Program-made: the position numbers and the translations under genes
NCBI GenBank assembly: GCA_022827835.1
Contig: JAJEIO010000012.1
Span: 1-64,000 of the forward strand
Direction: 5' to 3'
Length of the DNA: 64,000 nucleotides
Source of the DNA: Candidatus Latescibacterota bacterium
GTDB taxonomy: Bacteria > Latescibacterota > UBA2968 > UBA8231
In this document: positions 1 through 8,461 of the stretch, piece after piece
How the letters are laid out: the number at the start of each line of letters is the position of its first letter
Position numbering within the stretch: position 1 is the stretch's first letter
Notes under the pieces: generated by a model
The model's input: only the letters and a program-made list of their open reading frames with translations
Databases searched by the model: none
Told to the model about the DNA's origin: nothing

Positions 1-540
1 CCGCTGCCCTTTGCCGTGTGGCGGCCCTATTTTGAGCAGGGCGTCCACGCGGTTACGCCCTCCATCCGCCACGTGCCGCCCCAATGCGTTGACCCCAAGA
101 CCAAAAACCGCTCGCGCTTGCACTATTGGCTGGCCGACAAGCAATCGCAGGCGGTTGATCCCGCCGCTACCTCGCTGCTGCTCGATTTGGACGGCAACCT
201 CACCGAGTGCTCGGGGGCCAACTTTGTGGTGGTGGAGAACGATACGATCTTTACGCCTACTAGCCGCAATATCCTAGAAGGGGTGAGTTTGGTGACGCTG
301 CGGGAATTGGCACCTGAGTTGGGGCTGGGCTGGGTCGAGAAGGATTTGCAGCCCTACGACGCGGTCAATGCCGACGAGGCTTGGTTGACTAGCACGCCCT
401 ATTGCTTGGCACCGTGTACGCGCATTAACAATACGCCGATTGGCGACGGCAAGCCCGGACTCCTGTTCCATCGGGTGATGGAGGCGTGGAGTCGGCGGGT
501 GGGGATGGATGTTCTGGAGCAGCTTAAAAATGCGGATTGA
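1..540 (+). CDS. Class IV PLP aminotransferase (BCAT/D-amino-acid aminotransferase type), 3' part only
   Basis: The reading frame is open from base 1, so the N-terminus lies outside the window; about 179 residues remain. The segment LDLDGNLTECSGANFVVV followed by TP(T)SRNILEG matches the conserved E-x-S/T-x-x-N-x-F and G-[IV]-T/S-R blocks of fold-type IV PLP enzymes, which bind the cofactor phosphate. A lysine in PKTKNRSRLHYW may be the Schiff-base lysine. The family comprises branched-chain aminotransferase, D-alanine aminotransferase and aminodeoxychorismate lyase; substrate specificity cannot be told from this fragment. The next gene is convergent, so nothing on this side of the window helps assign a pathway. 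Confidence 0.85.
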   Translation, partial: PLPFAVWRPYFEQGVHAVTPSIRHVPPQCVDPKTKNRSRLHYWLADKQSQAVDPAATSLLLDLDGNLTECSGANFVVVENDTIFTPTSRNILEGVSLVTLRELAPELGLGWVEKDLQPYDAVNADEAWLTSTPYCLAPCTRINNTPIGDGKPGLLFHRVMEAWSRRVGMDVLEQLKNAD

Positions 541-552
541 GAAGCGAGAAAA

Positions 553-575
553 TCGCACGATGACGAAGCGTGCGA
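553..575. other. Hairpin in the convergent gap
   Basis: A 7-bp perfect inverted repeat (TCGCACG / CGTGCGA, 9-nt loop) lies between the convergent aminotransferase and ABC permease genes. No T-run follows on either strand, so a terminator role is only a possibility. Confidence 0.3.
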
Positions 576-663
576 CGATATATACCTATCCTTGGTGAAA
601 ATAGAGTCTGATTGGTGCGATCTAACGTTCAATAGGTGCGATCCATAATTGCCTTCAGACACA

Positions 664-1506
664 TTATCCCTTCATCCCCGTCATCACCAGCCCGCGCTCG
701 AAGTAGCGCTGTCCCATAAAAAAGACCACCAGAATGGGCACGGTCGCGACTACGGAAGCGGCCATGAGCAGATGCCACTGCGTGCCGTACATGCCGGCAA
801 AGGCATTTAGTCCCAGCGCCAGCGTGCGTTTCTCATTGCTGTGCAGGTAGATGAGCGGCCCCATAAAATCGTTCCAAAGACTGAGAAAGCTGAGAATGGC
901 CAGCGTCGCCAGCGTCGGCTTGGCCAGTGGCATGGCTATCGACAGGCAGATGCGCAAATTTGAGCACCCGTCTATGCGCGCGGCGTCGATCAAATCTATG
1001 GGCAGGGTCTTAAAGAACTGGCGCAAGAAGAATATCTGGAAGGCGTTGCCCGTGCAGGCTGGCACCAAAAAGGGGAGAAAGGTATCTACCCAGCCCAGCT
1101 TCTGGAAGAGCACAAACGTCGGGATCATGGTCACCGCCGCGGGCAGCATCATGGTCGATAGCACAGCGACAAACAGCACATCGCGGCCAAAAAAATTCAG
1201 CCGGGCAAAGGCATAGGCCACAACGGCGGAAGTAAAAAGACTCGCCCCCGTGCCAAAGACCGTGATGATCGTGCTGTTGAGGAAATAGCGCCCGAAGGGT
1301 AACGTCGGCTGATTGAATATCTCCACGAAGTTGGCCAGCCGCAGCACTGAGGGCAGGAGACGGGAAAAGACCTCGTCCGGCGTCTTGATCGAGGTGATGA
1401 GCATCCAGGCAAAAGGCACTAGAAACCAAAACGCCAGAAAGGACAGCGCGGCGTAGAGAATGAGCTGGCGTCGTAGCGACAGGTTGTCCCCAGAAGCGCT
1501 GCTCAT
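664..1506 (-). CDS. Carbohydrate ABC transporter permease, MalG/CUT1 type
   Basis: Inner-membrane permease of about 280 residues with six predicted hydrophobic segments. The cytoplasmic EAA-like loop (IDAARIDGCSNLRICLSIAMP), which couples the permease to the ATPase, sits in the C-terminal third as in MalG-type proteins. ATG at 1506 is chosen because it overlaps the upstream permease's TGA in an ATGA junction; an in-frame start 15 nt further upstream is possible but unnecessary. It is the last gene of a solute-binding protein - permease - permease operon. No ATP-binding subunit is encoded nearby, which is common for CUT1 systems that share an MsmK-like ATPase encoded elsewhere. The sugar transported is not evident. 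Confidence 0.92.
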   Translation of the reverse strand: MSSASGDNLSLRRQLILYAALSFLAFWFLVPFAWMLITSIKTPDEVFSRLLPSVLRLANFVEIFNQPTLPFGRYFLNSTIITVFGTGASLFTSAVVAYAFARLNFFGRDVLFVAVLSTMMLPAAVTMIPTFVLFQKLGWVDTFLPFLVPACTGNAFQIFFLRQFFKTLPIDLIDAARIDGCSNLRICLSIAMPLAKPTLATLAILSFLSLWNDFMGPLIYLHSNEKRTLALGLNAFAGMYGTQWHLLMAASVVATVPILVVFFMGQRYFERGLVMTGMKG

Positions 1507-2402
1507 TGGTAATGCACCCATTTTTTGCCCATCGCTAGCTGGATCAGCGAGACGATCAGCGTGATGATAAAGAGGACCAAGGCCATGGCGCAGGCATAGC
1601 CCATCTGGAAGCGCTCGAAGGCCGTTTGAAAGAGATACAGGACGTAGAACAGGGTCGCGTGCGCCGGCCCGCCTTGGGTCATGACATAGGCTTGGTTAAA
1701 GACCTGCAGCGAGCCAATCACGCCGACCATCGTCAAGAAAAAAATCGTCGGGGTCAGCAGCGGTAAGGTGACGTATCTAAAGCGCTTCCACGGCCCGGCG
1801 CCGTCCAGTTCCGCCGCTTCGATCAACTCGCGGGGAATATTCTGCAGGCCAGCCAGAAAGATCATCATCGATCCACCCAAGCCCCAGATGCTCATAAAGA
1901 TCATACCCGGCATGGCACCCGCCCGCGATGAGATCCACTGGGGCCGGCCAATGCCGATCCACTCGAACACCGCCATCAATCCGGTCCAGTCGAGAAACAG
2001 GTTGATCAAGCCAAAATTGGGATCGAAGAGCCATTTCCACAGCAGTAGCATCGCGATGCCGGCCACGACATTGGGCAGAAAAAAAGCCGTGCGAAAAAAA
2101 TTGACCCCGCGCAGGCGGTGGTTGACCAGCATGGCCAGTCCCAGCGCCAGCACGAGCCCCAGCGGCACGGCAAAAATCGTGTAGTAGATTGTATTAAACA
2201 CCGATTTGTAAAAGAGCGGGTCGTGCGCCAACTTCTGAAAATTGGCCCATCCCACGTACTCCGGCTCTGTAAAGAGGTTCCAGCGCGTGAACGCCAGACC
2301 AAAGCTGGCCAGTATCGGCCCGAGGGCAAAGAGCACCATGCCCAAAATCCACGGCGATATGAAGAGATACCCTTCTAGGTGCTCTCGCAGGTTGAGTTTC
2401 AT
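1503..2402 (-). CDS. Carbohydrate ABC transporter permease, MalF/UgpA type
   Basis: Inner-membrane permease of 299 residues and partner of the MalG-type protein downstream. It has six hydrophobic segments and a canonical EAA motif (EAAELDGAGPWKRFRYVTLP) around residues 195-215. Both ends are translationally coupled: its ATG overlaps the stop of the binding-protein gene (ATGA at 2399-2402) and its TGA overlaps the start of the next permease (1503-1506). With the binding protein it forms a complete CUT1 import module apart from the ATPase. Confidence 0.93.
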   Translation of the reverse strand: MKLNLREHLEGYLFISPWILGMVLFALGPILASFGLAFTRWNLFTEPEYVGWANFQKLAHDPLFYKSVFNTIYYTIFAVPLGLVLALGLAMLVNHRLRGVNFFRTAFFLPNVVAGIAMLLLWKWLFDPNFGLINLFLDWTGLMAVFEWIGIGRPQWISSRAGAMPGMIFMSIWGLGGSMMIFLAGLQNIPRELIEAAELDGAGPWKRFRYVTLPLLTPTIFFLTMVGVIGSLQVFNQAYVMTQGGPAHATLFYVLYLFQTAFERFQMGYACAMALVLFIITLIVSLIQLAMGKKWVHYQ

Positions 2403-3757
2403 CCGTCCACCTTGGCCTTTTGCAGAGCCATATTGTCGCGAATGGCTTGGTTGATTTTTCTGGCGGCATCCGCTAGCGCCTCGGGTACGCTTTTTTCACC
2501 CAGCATGACCAGCTCCCACTCTGGATTAAAAAGCAGATTGTATTCGGCGGGATTGATATAGGGGCTGCGATGAAATAATTCGGTGCGCTCCGCAGCCTTG
2601 AGAAAAGTCTGGGTAATCTCCGCATTTAGATTGGGATTTTCTACGAAAATAGGGCTGTACGCGGTTTCCCTGCGGCCGGGAATGTTCCAGCCAATCTTGG
2701 CAATGGCCTCTTGGCCTTGGGGCCCGACCAGATATTCCATAAAGCGCCACGCCTCTTGTGGGTGTTTGGTATGGGCGTATATGCCATAACCGACCATGCC
2801 GCCGGACAGATAAATATCTACTTTGTGGCGCGGAGGTGTTGTAACCCCCCACGCAAAGCTCTTGATGTTTTTGCGGAACTGGGGTACGAACCACTGGCCG
2901 TAAAAGCACATGGCCACGCGTCCTGTCTCGAACATCACGTTTACCGGACTCTGCGCCTGCTCGGCGTAGCCCGGTGCCACGTGCCAGCGAGTAGAAAGAT
3001 CGGCGGCAAACTGCAGCGCCTCGATCACCTCTGGGCTTTCGAGCAACACGCGCGTCCGATCGGCGGAGAAAATGCGGCCGCCCGACTGCCAGATCCACTG
3101 CTCTGGATTGGCGTTGTTGTACACGCCAAACTGGATGATGCGCCCCTGATCGTCACGCTTGGTCAAGCGCCGGGCAATTTCTACAAATTCTTCGCGCGTC
3201 CAACTGCCGTCTGGATGGGGAATACCCGCCTCGTCAAATAGGTTCTTGTTGTAGAAAATCAGAAAGTCGGGCGACCAGTCTTTGCACAGCCCGTAGATCG
3301 GCCCTTGGCCAAAGTGCTTGCCGTCCCAGCGGTATGGCTCGACCGTTTGCGGAAAAAAGTCCTCAACGCCAACGAGTTGGCTCTTTTCCAGATAGGGTTC
3401 CAAGTTGAGCAACACCCCTTTGGACAACATGTTGCCCAAAGTGACCGGTGCCACGTAAAAGATGTCGGGCGAGCGTCCCCCGGCCATCATGGTCAGCAGC
3501 ACGGTATTGAAATTCTGCTGGATGTGGATGAACTTGACCTTTATATCTGGATTGCCCGCTTCAAAATCGGCCATGAGCTGATTGAGCATGGCGACTTCCT
3601 GCGTATTGCCCCAGCCGGCGAGGACGATCTCCGTGCGTCCGCTCTCCTTTTGTGCGGACGTGTCGAGCCCCAGTAGCAGGGAGCGGGCTGTGGGCACGCT
3701 GAGCAGGCCCACAACGCCGAGTATGCAAAGGCTATAAAACAGAATAGTGCGGTCCAT
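2399..3757 (-). CDS. Extracellular sugar-binding protein of an ABC importer
   Basis: 452-residue periplasmic binding protein of the SBP_bac_1 / CUT1 cluster. The N-terminus is a hydrophobic signal or anchor segment (residues 4-28) with no lipobox cysteine, followed by the usual opening (TEIVLAGWGN) and long lobes containing FIHIQQNFN and a late MVGYGIYAHTKHPQEAWRFMEYL block. It delivers a sugar or oligosaccharide to the two permeases that follow. First gene of the operon; about 100 nt separate it from the DapA-family gene upstream on the same strand, so the lyase may be co-transcribed and act on the imported sugar or sugar acid. The ligand is unknown. Confidence 0.92.
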   Translation of the reverse strand: MDRTILFYSLCILGVVGLLSVPTARSLLLGLDTSAQKESGRTEIVLAGWGNTQEVAMLNQLMADFEAGNPDIKVKFIHIQQNFNTVLLTMMAGGRSPDIFYVAPVTLGNMLSKGVLLNLEPYLEKSQLVGVEDFFPQTVEPYRWDGKHFGQGPIYGLCKDWSPDFLIFYNKNLFDEAGIPHPDGSWTREEFVEIARRLTKRDDQGRIIQFGVYNNANPEQWIWQSGGRIFSADRTRVLLESPEVIEALQFAADLSTRWHVAPGYAEQAQSPVNVMFETGRVAMCFYGQWFVPQFRKNIKSFAWGVTTPPRHKVDIYLSGGMVGYGIYAHTKHPQEAWRFMEYLVGPQGQEAIAKIGWNIPGRRETAYSPIFVENPNLNAEITQTFLKAAERTELFHRSPYINPAEYNLLFNPEWELVMLGEKSVPEALADAARKINQAIRDNMALQKAKVDG

Positions 3758-3858
3758 AATTCATCGTCTAACTATCCTGAATGGCATGAACGGTTCGAGA
3801 TGCGGATCGTCTTGTGAACACTACTCTGCGACCATCTGCGGATAATTTTATCCATGAC

Positions 3859-4770
3859 TTAGTGCTCCGGTAATATCGGAAAAGACTCGATATCCCCCGC
3901 GACGGTCTCCAGCAGGGTTGCGATCTCCCGTTTGTCGCCCTCATCCAGCGTTAGCTTGCCTGCCGGTGCCCGTTCGACCAGCGTGCTGAACACCCCACGG
4001 CGCTTGAGGATATAGCGCATAAAGGGGTGGTTTTCGAGAATGAGCAGCGGCAATAGGCGACGGTGCATTGCGCGCGCCTCCTCTTCCTGTCCGCCCCACC
4101 ACAGCTCGGTGATTTTGGCCAGCACATCGGCTAGCTCGCAGGCGGGCATATTGCCGTTGGCACCACGGCGCATCTCATCGGGCAAAAACTTGCCCGCCGC
4201 CCCGCCGAAGATGCACTTGACCCGATCGCCGACCATATCGGCCACCTCGGCGATGTGCTTAGGGCCGGGCTGTCGCTCCTCCTTGACGTATTCGACCTGC
4301 GGGATCTCGTCGACTAGTTTCGCCACCTGTTCGCCGCGCAACGGCGCGTACATGTCGGCATTCTGCACCATGATCGGCCCGTCGAACACCCCTGCTAAGC
4401 GCCGGTACAGGTCCATTGCCGTGGCGGCGTCAGTGCGCGCCGGCGTCATGGCGATAATCGAATCCGCCCCAGCTTTTTGCGCTGCCCGCGCGTAGAGCAG
4501 CACCTGCGGCACCGAGATCCCGGAACAGCCGAAGACTACGGGCAGGCGTCCGTTGACTTCCTCCAGCACCGCGTCTAGCCCCCGGATACGTTCCTCTTCG
4601 CCCAAAAACCAGAACTCTCCGACCATCACCGGCCAGACGATGCCGTGCTGGCCGCTCTCGCAGCAGAAGTTGGCTACCTTCTTCAGGTCGTCAATGTGGA
4701 TTTCGAGGTCTTCTCTGTAGGGCGTCGGCAGCAGGCCGAAGACCCCTTTCATATCGTCAAATCGCGTCAT
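3859..4770 (-). CDS. DapA/NanA-family class I aldolase or lyase
   Basis: 303-residue TIM-barrel enzyme of the dihydrodipicolinate synthase / N-acetylneuraminate lyase superfamily. The opening GVFGLLPTPYREDLEIHIDD is the family N-terminus, and YVKEE around residue 165 carries the expected Schiff-base lysine. CIFGGAAGKFLPDEM resembles the later glycine-rich block. The tyrosine usually seen in the YN(V/I)P motif is replaced (VQNADMYAP), so true DapA function is unlikely; a sugar-acid or hydroxy-oxo-acid lyase role is more plausible beside a sugar importer and in a genome with sugar-acid dehydratases (47115-49991). The start has an AAAGGA ribosome-binding site. Confidence 0.85.
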   Translation of the reverse strand: MTRFDDMKGVFGLLPTPYREDLEIHIDDLKKVANFCCESGQHGIVWPVMVGEFWFLGEEERIRGLDAVLEEVNGRLPVVFGCSGISVPQVLLYARAAQKAGADSIIAMTPARTDAATAMDLYRRLAGVFDGPIMVQNADMYAPLRGEQVAKLVDEIPQVEYVKEERQPGPKHIAEVADMVGDRVKCIFGGAAGKFLPDEMRRGANGNMPACELADVLAKITELWWGGQEEEARAMHRRLLPLLILENHPFMRYILKRRGVFSTLVERAPAGKLTLDEGDKREIATLLETVAGDIESFPILPEH

Positions 4771-4793
4771 TGTTCATCCTTTCTTGTATATAG

Positions 4794-5060
4794 CTACTCG
4801 ACGACAGTTATATAGGGTTCGATGTCCTTTAGGCGCTGCATATCAATGCCCTTTATGTTGAGCAAGCCTTTTACATTGTGATAGGGGCGGCCCTCAATTA
4901 TCCTCTGCGCCACTGCCGGCCCTATCCCGGGTAGCGTTTCTAGTTGTGAGCGCGAGGCCGTATTGATATCGATGCGCTTTGCCTCGAGTTGAGAGAGTGT
5001 CGCACAGCTAATCCACAGTAGGGCCACGACTGCATAGCCCACAAAATTCCGGCGTTTCAT
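4794..5060 (-). CDS. ComEA-like helix-hairpin-helix exported protein
   Basis: 88-residue protein with a short hydrophobic N-terminal segment followed by a single ComEA-type helix-hairpin-helix region (IDINTASRSQLETLPGIGP, then VAQRIIEGRPY and LLNIKGID). This fold binds DNA non-specifically; in competent bacteria ComEA carries incoming DNA in the periplasm. ATG at 5060 is preferred over an in-frame codon 21 nt upstream because GGAGGT stands 7 nt before it. It is the last gene of the long minus-strand run of exported proteins. No ComEC or other competence gene is present, so a role in DNA uptake is unproven; in FCB genomes such short HhH proteins are common and mostly uncharacterised. Confidence 0.85.
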   Translation of the reverse strand: MKRRNFVGYAVVALLWISCATLSQLEAKRIDINTASRSQLETLPGIGPAVAQRIIEGRPYHNVKGLLNIKGIDMQRLKDIEPYITVVE

Positions 5061-5108
5061 AACGCACCTCCATTGTGGCAATTTCGCGTTTTCCTTAATG
5101 CATCCAAT

Positions 5109-6647
5109 TCACCGAGTGCGCTCTTTTTGCTTGCGCGCGAAAAGGCGCATCTGCTGCTGCGCCGCGAGTGAGTCTCTCACTTCTCGGTAGGCCACGGCCA
5201 AACTATAATGGGCACCGACATAGGTGGAATCAGCTCGCAAAACTGCTTTAAAATCGTCGATGGCCTCCCGGGCCTTGCCCTCGCGCAGTTTGGCATTACC
5301 TAGGCCGTTTATTGCATCGATGTAGTTTTCCTTTATCGCCAAAGCGCGTTCATAGGCAGCACGGGCCTGCACCGGATAGTCTTTCATCAAATAGGCGTTG
5401 CCGAGATTAAACCACGCCAGTGCATAGCCCTCGTCTAAAGTTAGGGCTTGGCGATAGGCTGTGATGGCATCGTCAACCCGCTGCAGCCGCATATAGGCCG
5501 TGCCCAAATTCTGCCAGGCCTGTATCTGGGCGGGGTTGATCTTCAGCGAGGCTTTGTATTCTTGCGCAGCCATTTCAGCAAAACCTAACTTCGCGTAGAT
5601 CACGCCCAAGTTATAGCGGGCTACGGCATCGTCGGCGTGGCCTTTGAGACGCAAGCGCTGATCGCGAATGGTATCGAAATGCGGATCAAGGCGCTTGAAC
5701 ATCTCGATCTGCTTCTGCCCTTCGTCTGGCTTTCCCAGCTTCATGTACACTTTGGACAGGGTCAAGTGCGCTTCTGGATAGGCCGGATTCAGGGCGATGC
5801 TTTGTTCGAGTACAGCGGCCGCTTCGGTCTCTTTGCCCTGTTGGGCGAGCACCATTCCCAGTCCATTTAGGGCCTCTACAGCCGCCGAATCGCGCTCGAT
5901 AGCTGCGCGAAAAGCCGCCTCTGCTTCTTCGTGGCGATTTAACCGCATATAGACGCGCCCTAATGCCGTGCAGTAACGCGCGTGCCTAGGTTCTATTTTA
6001 ACGGCTTTTCTCGCCATATCCACAGCCCGTTCGCATTGCCCCATCTTGGCACAGTACATATCCGCTAGACTGTAGTACACCAGCGCGTATTCGGGGTCTA
6101 TTTCCAGTGCTCGCTGCATGTGCTGGGCTGCGGTCTTGTAGTCGTGATCGCGGGCATGTGCCACACCTAAATTGTAGTGATCTGGAGCGTGATCGGGTGC
6201 CAATTGCAGCGCTTTTGCAAACGTCGCTCGCGCCCTATCATCGTCGTCTGTGCGCAAATAGAGTTGGCCGAGCTGGCGATAGACCGCGGCGCTGTCGGGC
6301 GCGAGCGCAATGGCCTTGCGATATACGGCCAACGCCCGTTTCAACTCGCCCTGCCGGGTCATAACTTCTCCGGCACCCAGCAACGCACGTACGTGCAGTG
6401 AGTCGATGCGGAAGGTCTCACTGAAATATCTCAGTGCTTCTCCATACACGGCGTGTTCTAAATAGAACGCCCCCAGTTCGTAGTGCGCTGCTACGTCGCT
6501 GGAATCGGCGCGAATGCGATCTAAATAACTCAGTTCTATCGCGCGCGGGTCTTCCTTTTTTTCTAAGACGGGCGCTTCTTCTCGCGTACCACCGCAGCCC
6601 AAAGCCGTTATCCACGCCAGCCATAGCACGCCATTAAACCACTTCAC
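5109..6647 (-). CDS. TPR-repeat lipoprotein
   Basis: 512 residues. The signal peptide ends in a lipobox (ITALGC), predicting a lipid-anchored envelope protein. From about residue 40 to the end it consists of tandem tetratricopeptide repeats (for example AHYELGAFYLEHAVYGEAL and AWFNLGNAYLMKDYPVQARA), roughly a dozen units, a scaffold for protein-protein contacts. The start is GTG at 6647 with AAGGCGA upstream. It lies 21 nt downstream of the FG-GAP/UnbV gene and close to the ComEA-like gene, in the exported-protein operon. TPR lipoproteins often serve secretion or outer-membrane assembly machines, but no partner can be named from sequence alone. Confidence 0.9.
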   Translation of the reverse strand: MKWFNGVLWLAWITALGCGGTREEAPVLEKKEDPRAIELSYLDRIRADSSDVAAHYELGAFYLEHAVYGEALRYFSETFRIDSLHVRALLGAGEVMTRQGELKRALAVYRKAIALAPDSAAVYRQLGQLYLRTDDDDRARATFAKALQLAPDHAPDHYNLGVAHARDHDYKTAAQHMQRALEIDPEYALVYYSLADMYCAKMGQCERAVDMARKAVKIEPRHARYCTALGRVYMRLNRHEEAEAAFRAAIERDSAAVEALNGLGMVLAQQGKETEAAAVLEQSIALNPAYPEAHLTLSKVYMKLGKPDEGQKQIEMFKRLDPHFDTIRDQRLRLKGHADDAVARYNLGVIYAKLGFAEMAAQEYKASLKINPAQIQAWQNLGTAYMRLQRVDDAITAYRQALTLDEGYALAWFNLGNAYLMKDYPVQARAAYERALAIKENYIDAINGLGNAKLREGKAREAIDDFKAVLRADSTYVGAHYSLAVAYREVRDSLAAQQQMRLFARKQKERTR

Positions 6648-6668
6648 GTTCGCCTTGTCCTTTTGGTC

Positions 6669-8417
6669 CTATAGTTTTTCCGGCTCTCGGACGGTGAGGA
6701 ACTGATCAGCCGCCACGTCTTCCAACACCTGCTTTATCCCGCTCGGCCAGTGAATCTCCACTCGATCCACCCGCGTGTGGGTCCCCAAGCCAAAATGTAC
6801 CCGCAGCGCATTCTGCGACAGATACGAACTGCCTGAACGCACTTCTTCGACTTGGTGTAGGTCGCCGGCTACTACTTGGATGCGCGCGCCGATGCCGTCG
6901 CGGTTGCTGTGGGTGCCTATGGTGCGCAGCGATAGCCAGTGGTGGCGGTTGCCGCCGTCGTTGCGCAGCAGCAGGCCGCGCTGGTTGTTGTTGCTTACGA
7001 ACAGGTCTAGGTCTCCGTCGTTGTCGTAGTCGGCGGTAGCTGATCCGCGTCCGACCCAAGGGGTGGCCAAGCCCGGCGAGTCGGTACTGACGTCGGTAAA
7101 GGTGCCATCGCCGTTGTTGTGGAATAGCTGATCTCGCTGCGCGTAGGAAGGTCCGGCGCGGTCGATAATTTCTATATTTGGTTCGACGTGTCCGTTGGCT
7201 AGGAACAGGTCGAGGTAGCCGTCGTTGTCGTAGTCGAGAAAGTCCGTGCCAAAGGTCAATGTCGAGAAGGTCGGTTCGTCTAATTCGGACTCGTGTATCT
7301 GGTCTTTAAACACATCGTCCTGCTCGTTTTTTAATAGGCGACAGTGCTCCCACTGGAAGTTGCAGACGACGATGTCGAGGAGTCCGTCTCGGTCGTAGTC
7401 GCCAAAGTCCGTGCCCATGCCTGCCTCGGATTTGCCGTCCGGGCTGAAGGCGACGCCGGAATTCAGCCCAATATTGGAAAACCGCGTCCCCCCTTCGTTG
7501 CGAAAGAGGAAGTTCGGAGTCATATCATTGGCGACAAACAGATCTGCATCGCCGTCTGCGTCGTAATCGCCAAATACCACGCCGAGTTGACGACAACGGT
7601 CGTTATAAACGCCCATTGCTTCTGTTACATCGGCAAACGTTCCATCCCCTTCATTGCGGTACATAATTCCCGACGCGCCCTTGTATTGACCGGGACCGCA
7701 GTAGACGCGTATAGAACCGTGCCTGCACTCTTTGTGGTTTTCGAGGGTAAAATCGGTATTGTTGGAAACGTAGAGGTCGAGATCTCCGTCGTTGTCGATG
7801 TCGGCAAAGGCCGCACTCATACTCAAGCGCTCGTCGCCGATGCCAGCGGTCTCTGTCGCATCGACAAATGAACCGTCGCCGCGATTGCGATACAACACAT
7901 TGGCACCGAAGTTCGTGACATAGAGATCGACATGACCGTCGTTGTTGTAATCTCCCGCGCAGACACCCATGCCATATCCTTCATCACCGACACCTGCTTC
8001 TTCTGTTATTTCCTCGAACTTCCCATTGCCCTTGTTTCGATATAGGACGTTTTTCGGTACGCGCCGCTCCAAAAAGCCCGGCAATACGGCCCCGTTGACT
8101 AGGTATAGGTCTTCGTCGCCATCGCTGTCGTAGTCGATAAAAGCCGCTCCCGAGCCATAGGTCTCCACGTAGTAGAAACGACCGCTACCGCCGTTGACAT
8201 GCGCAAAGTAGATGCCGGCAGTGGCAGTGGCATCGACGAATTTTGGCAGTGCACTTCTAGCCAATTTGGGCTTAGGTGCAGTGGCTTTTGTCGATGGAGC
8301 GGGAGTTTCATTTGCGCACCCCACGATCAGCGCCATACCCCAGCTAAAAAGAACAGCAACGATGGGCATACAAAAAGAGCACATATCGCGGGAAGTATGC
8401 AGTCGATGCAATTCCAT
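6669..8417 (-). CDS. FG-GAP/VCBS-repeat lipoprotein with C-terminal ASPIC/UnbV domain (CRTAC1-like)
   Basis: About 582 residues. The N-terminus has a signal peptide with lipobox (LIVGC); ATG at 8417 is chosen because it leaves a positively charged n-region, but GTG at 8441 and ATG at 8384 cannot be excluded and none has a good Shine-Dalgarno sequence. The body is a seven-bladed propeller-type array of FG-GAP/VCBS units with repeated calcium-binding loops of the form DYDxDGDxDL (for example DYDSDGDEDLYLVNG and DYNNDGHVDLYVTN). Residues about 505-575 form an ASPIC/UnbV domain (GIGARIQVVAG ... VEIHWPSG). The combination is typical of surface-exposed or secreted proteins of unknown function found widely in FCB and planctomycete genomes. 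Confidence 0.92.
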   Translation of the reverse strand: MELHRLHTSRDMCSFCMPIVAVLFSWGMALIVGCANETPAPSTKATAPKPKLARSALPKFVDATATAGIYFAHVNGGSGRFYYVETYGSGAAFIDYDSDGDEDLYLVNGAVLPGFLERRVPKNVLYRNKGNGKFEEITEEAGVGDEGYGMGVCAGDYNNDGHVDLYVTNFGANVLYRNRGDGSFVDATETAGIGDERLSMSAAFADIDNDGDLDLYVSNNTDFTLENHKECRHGSIRVYCGPGQYKGASGIMYRNEGDGTFADVTEAMGVYNDRCRQLGVVFGDYDADGDADLFVANDMTPNFLFRNEGGTRFSNIGLNSGVAFSPDGKSEAGMGTDFGDYDRDGLLDIVVCNFQWEHCRLLKNEQDDVFKDQIHESELDEPTFSTLTFGTDFLDYDNDGYLDLFLANGHVEPNIEIIDRAGPSYAQRDQLFHNNGDGTFTDVSTDSPGLATPWVGRGSATADYDNDGDLDLFVSNNNQRGLLLRNDGGNRHHWLSLRTIGTHSNRDGIGARIQVVAGDLHQVEEVRSGSSYLSQNALRVHFGLGTHTRVDRVEIHWPSGIKQVLEDVAADQFLTVREPEKL

Positions 8418-8461
8418 TAATCGGCAGACATCAGACCGCACAAAGGCAGATTTGTCAGGCG

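Noticed and set aside
614..643. Direct repeat GGTGCGATC, two copies 21 bp apart
   Set aside because: It lies in a convergent gap downstream of both genes, so an operator role makes little sense; probably chance.
4794..5060. Natural competence locus based on the ComEA-like protein
   Set aside because: No ComEC, ComF or pilus gene is nearby, and isolated HhH proteins are common in this kind of genome.
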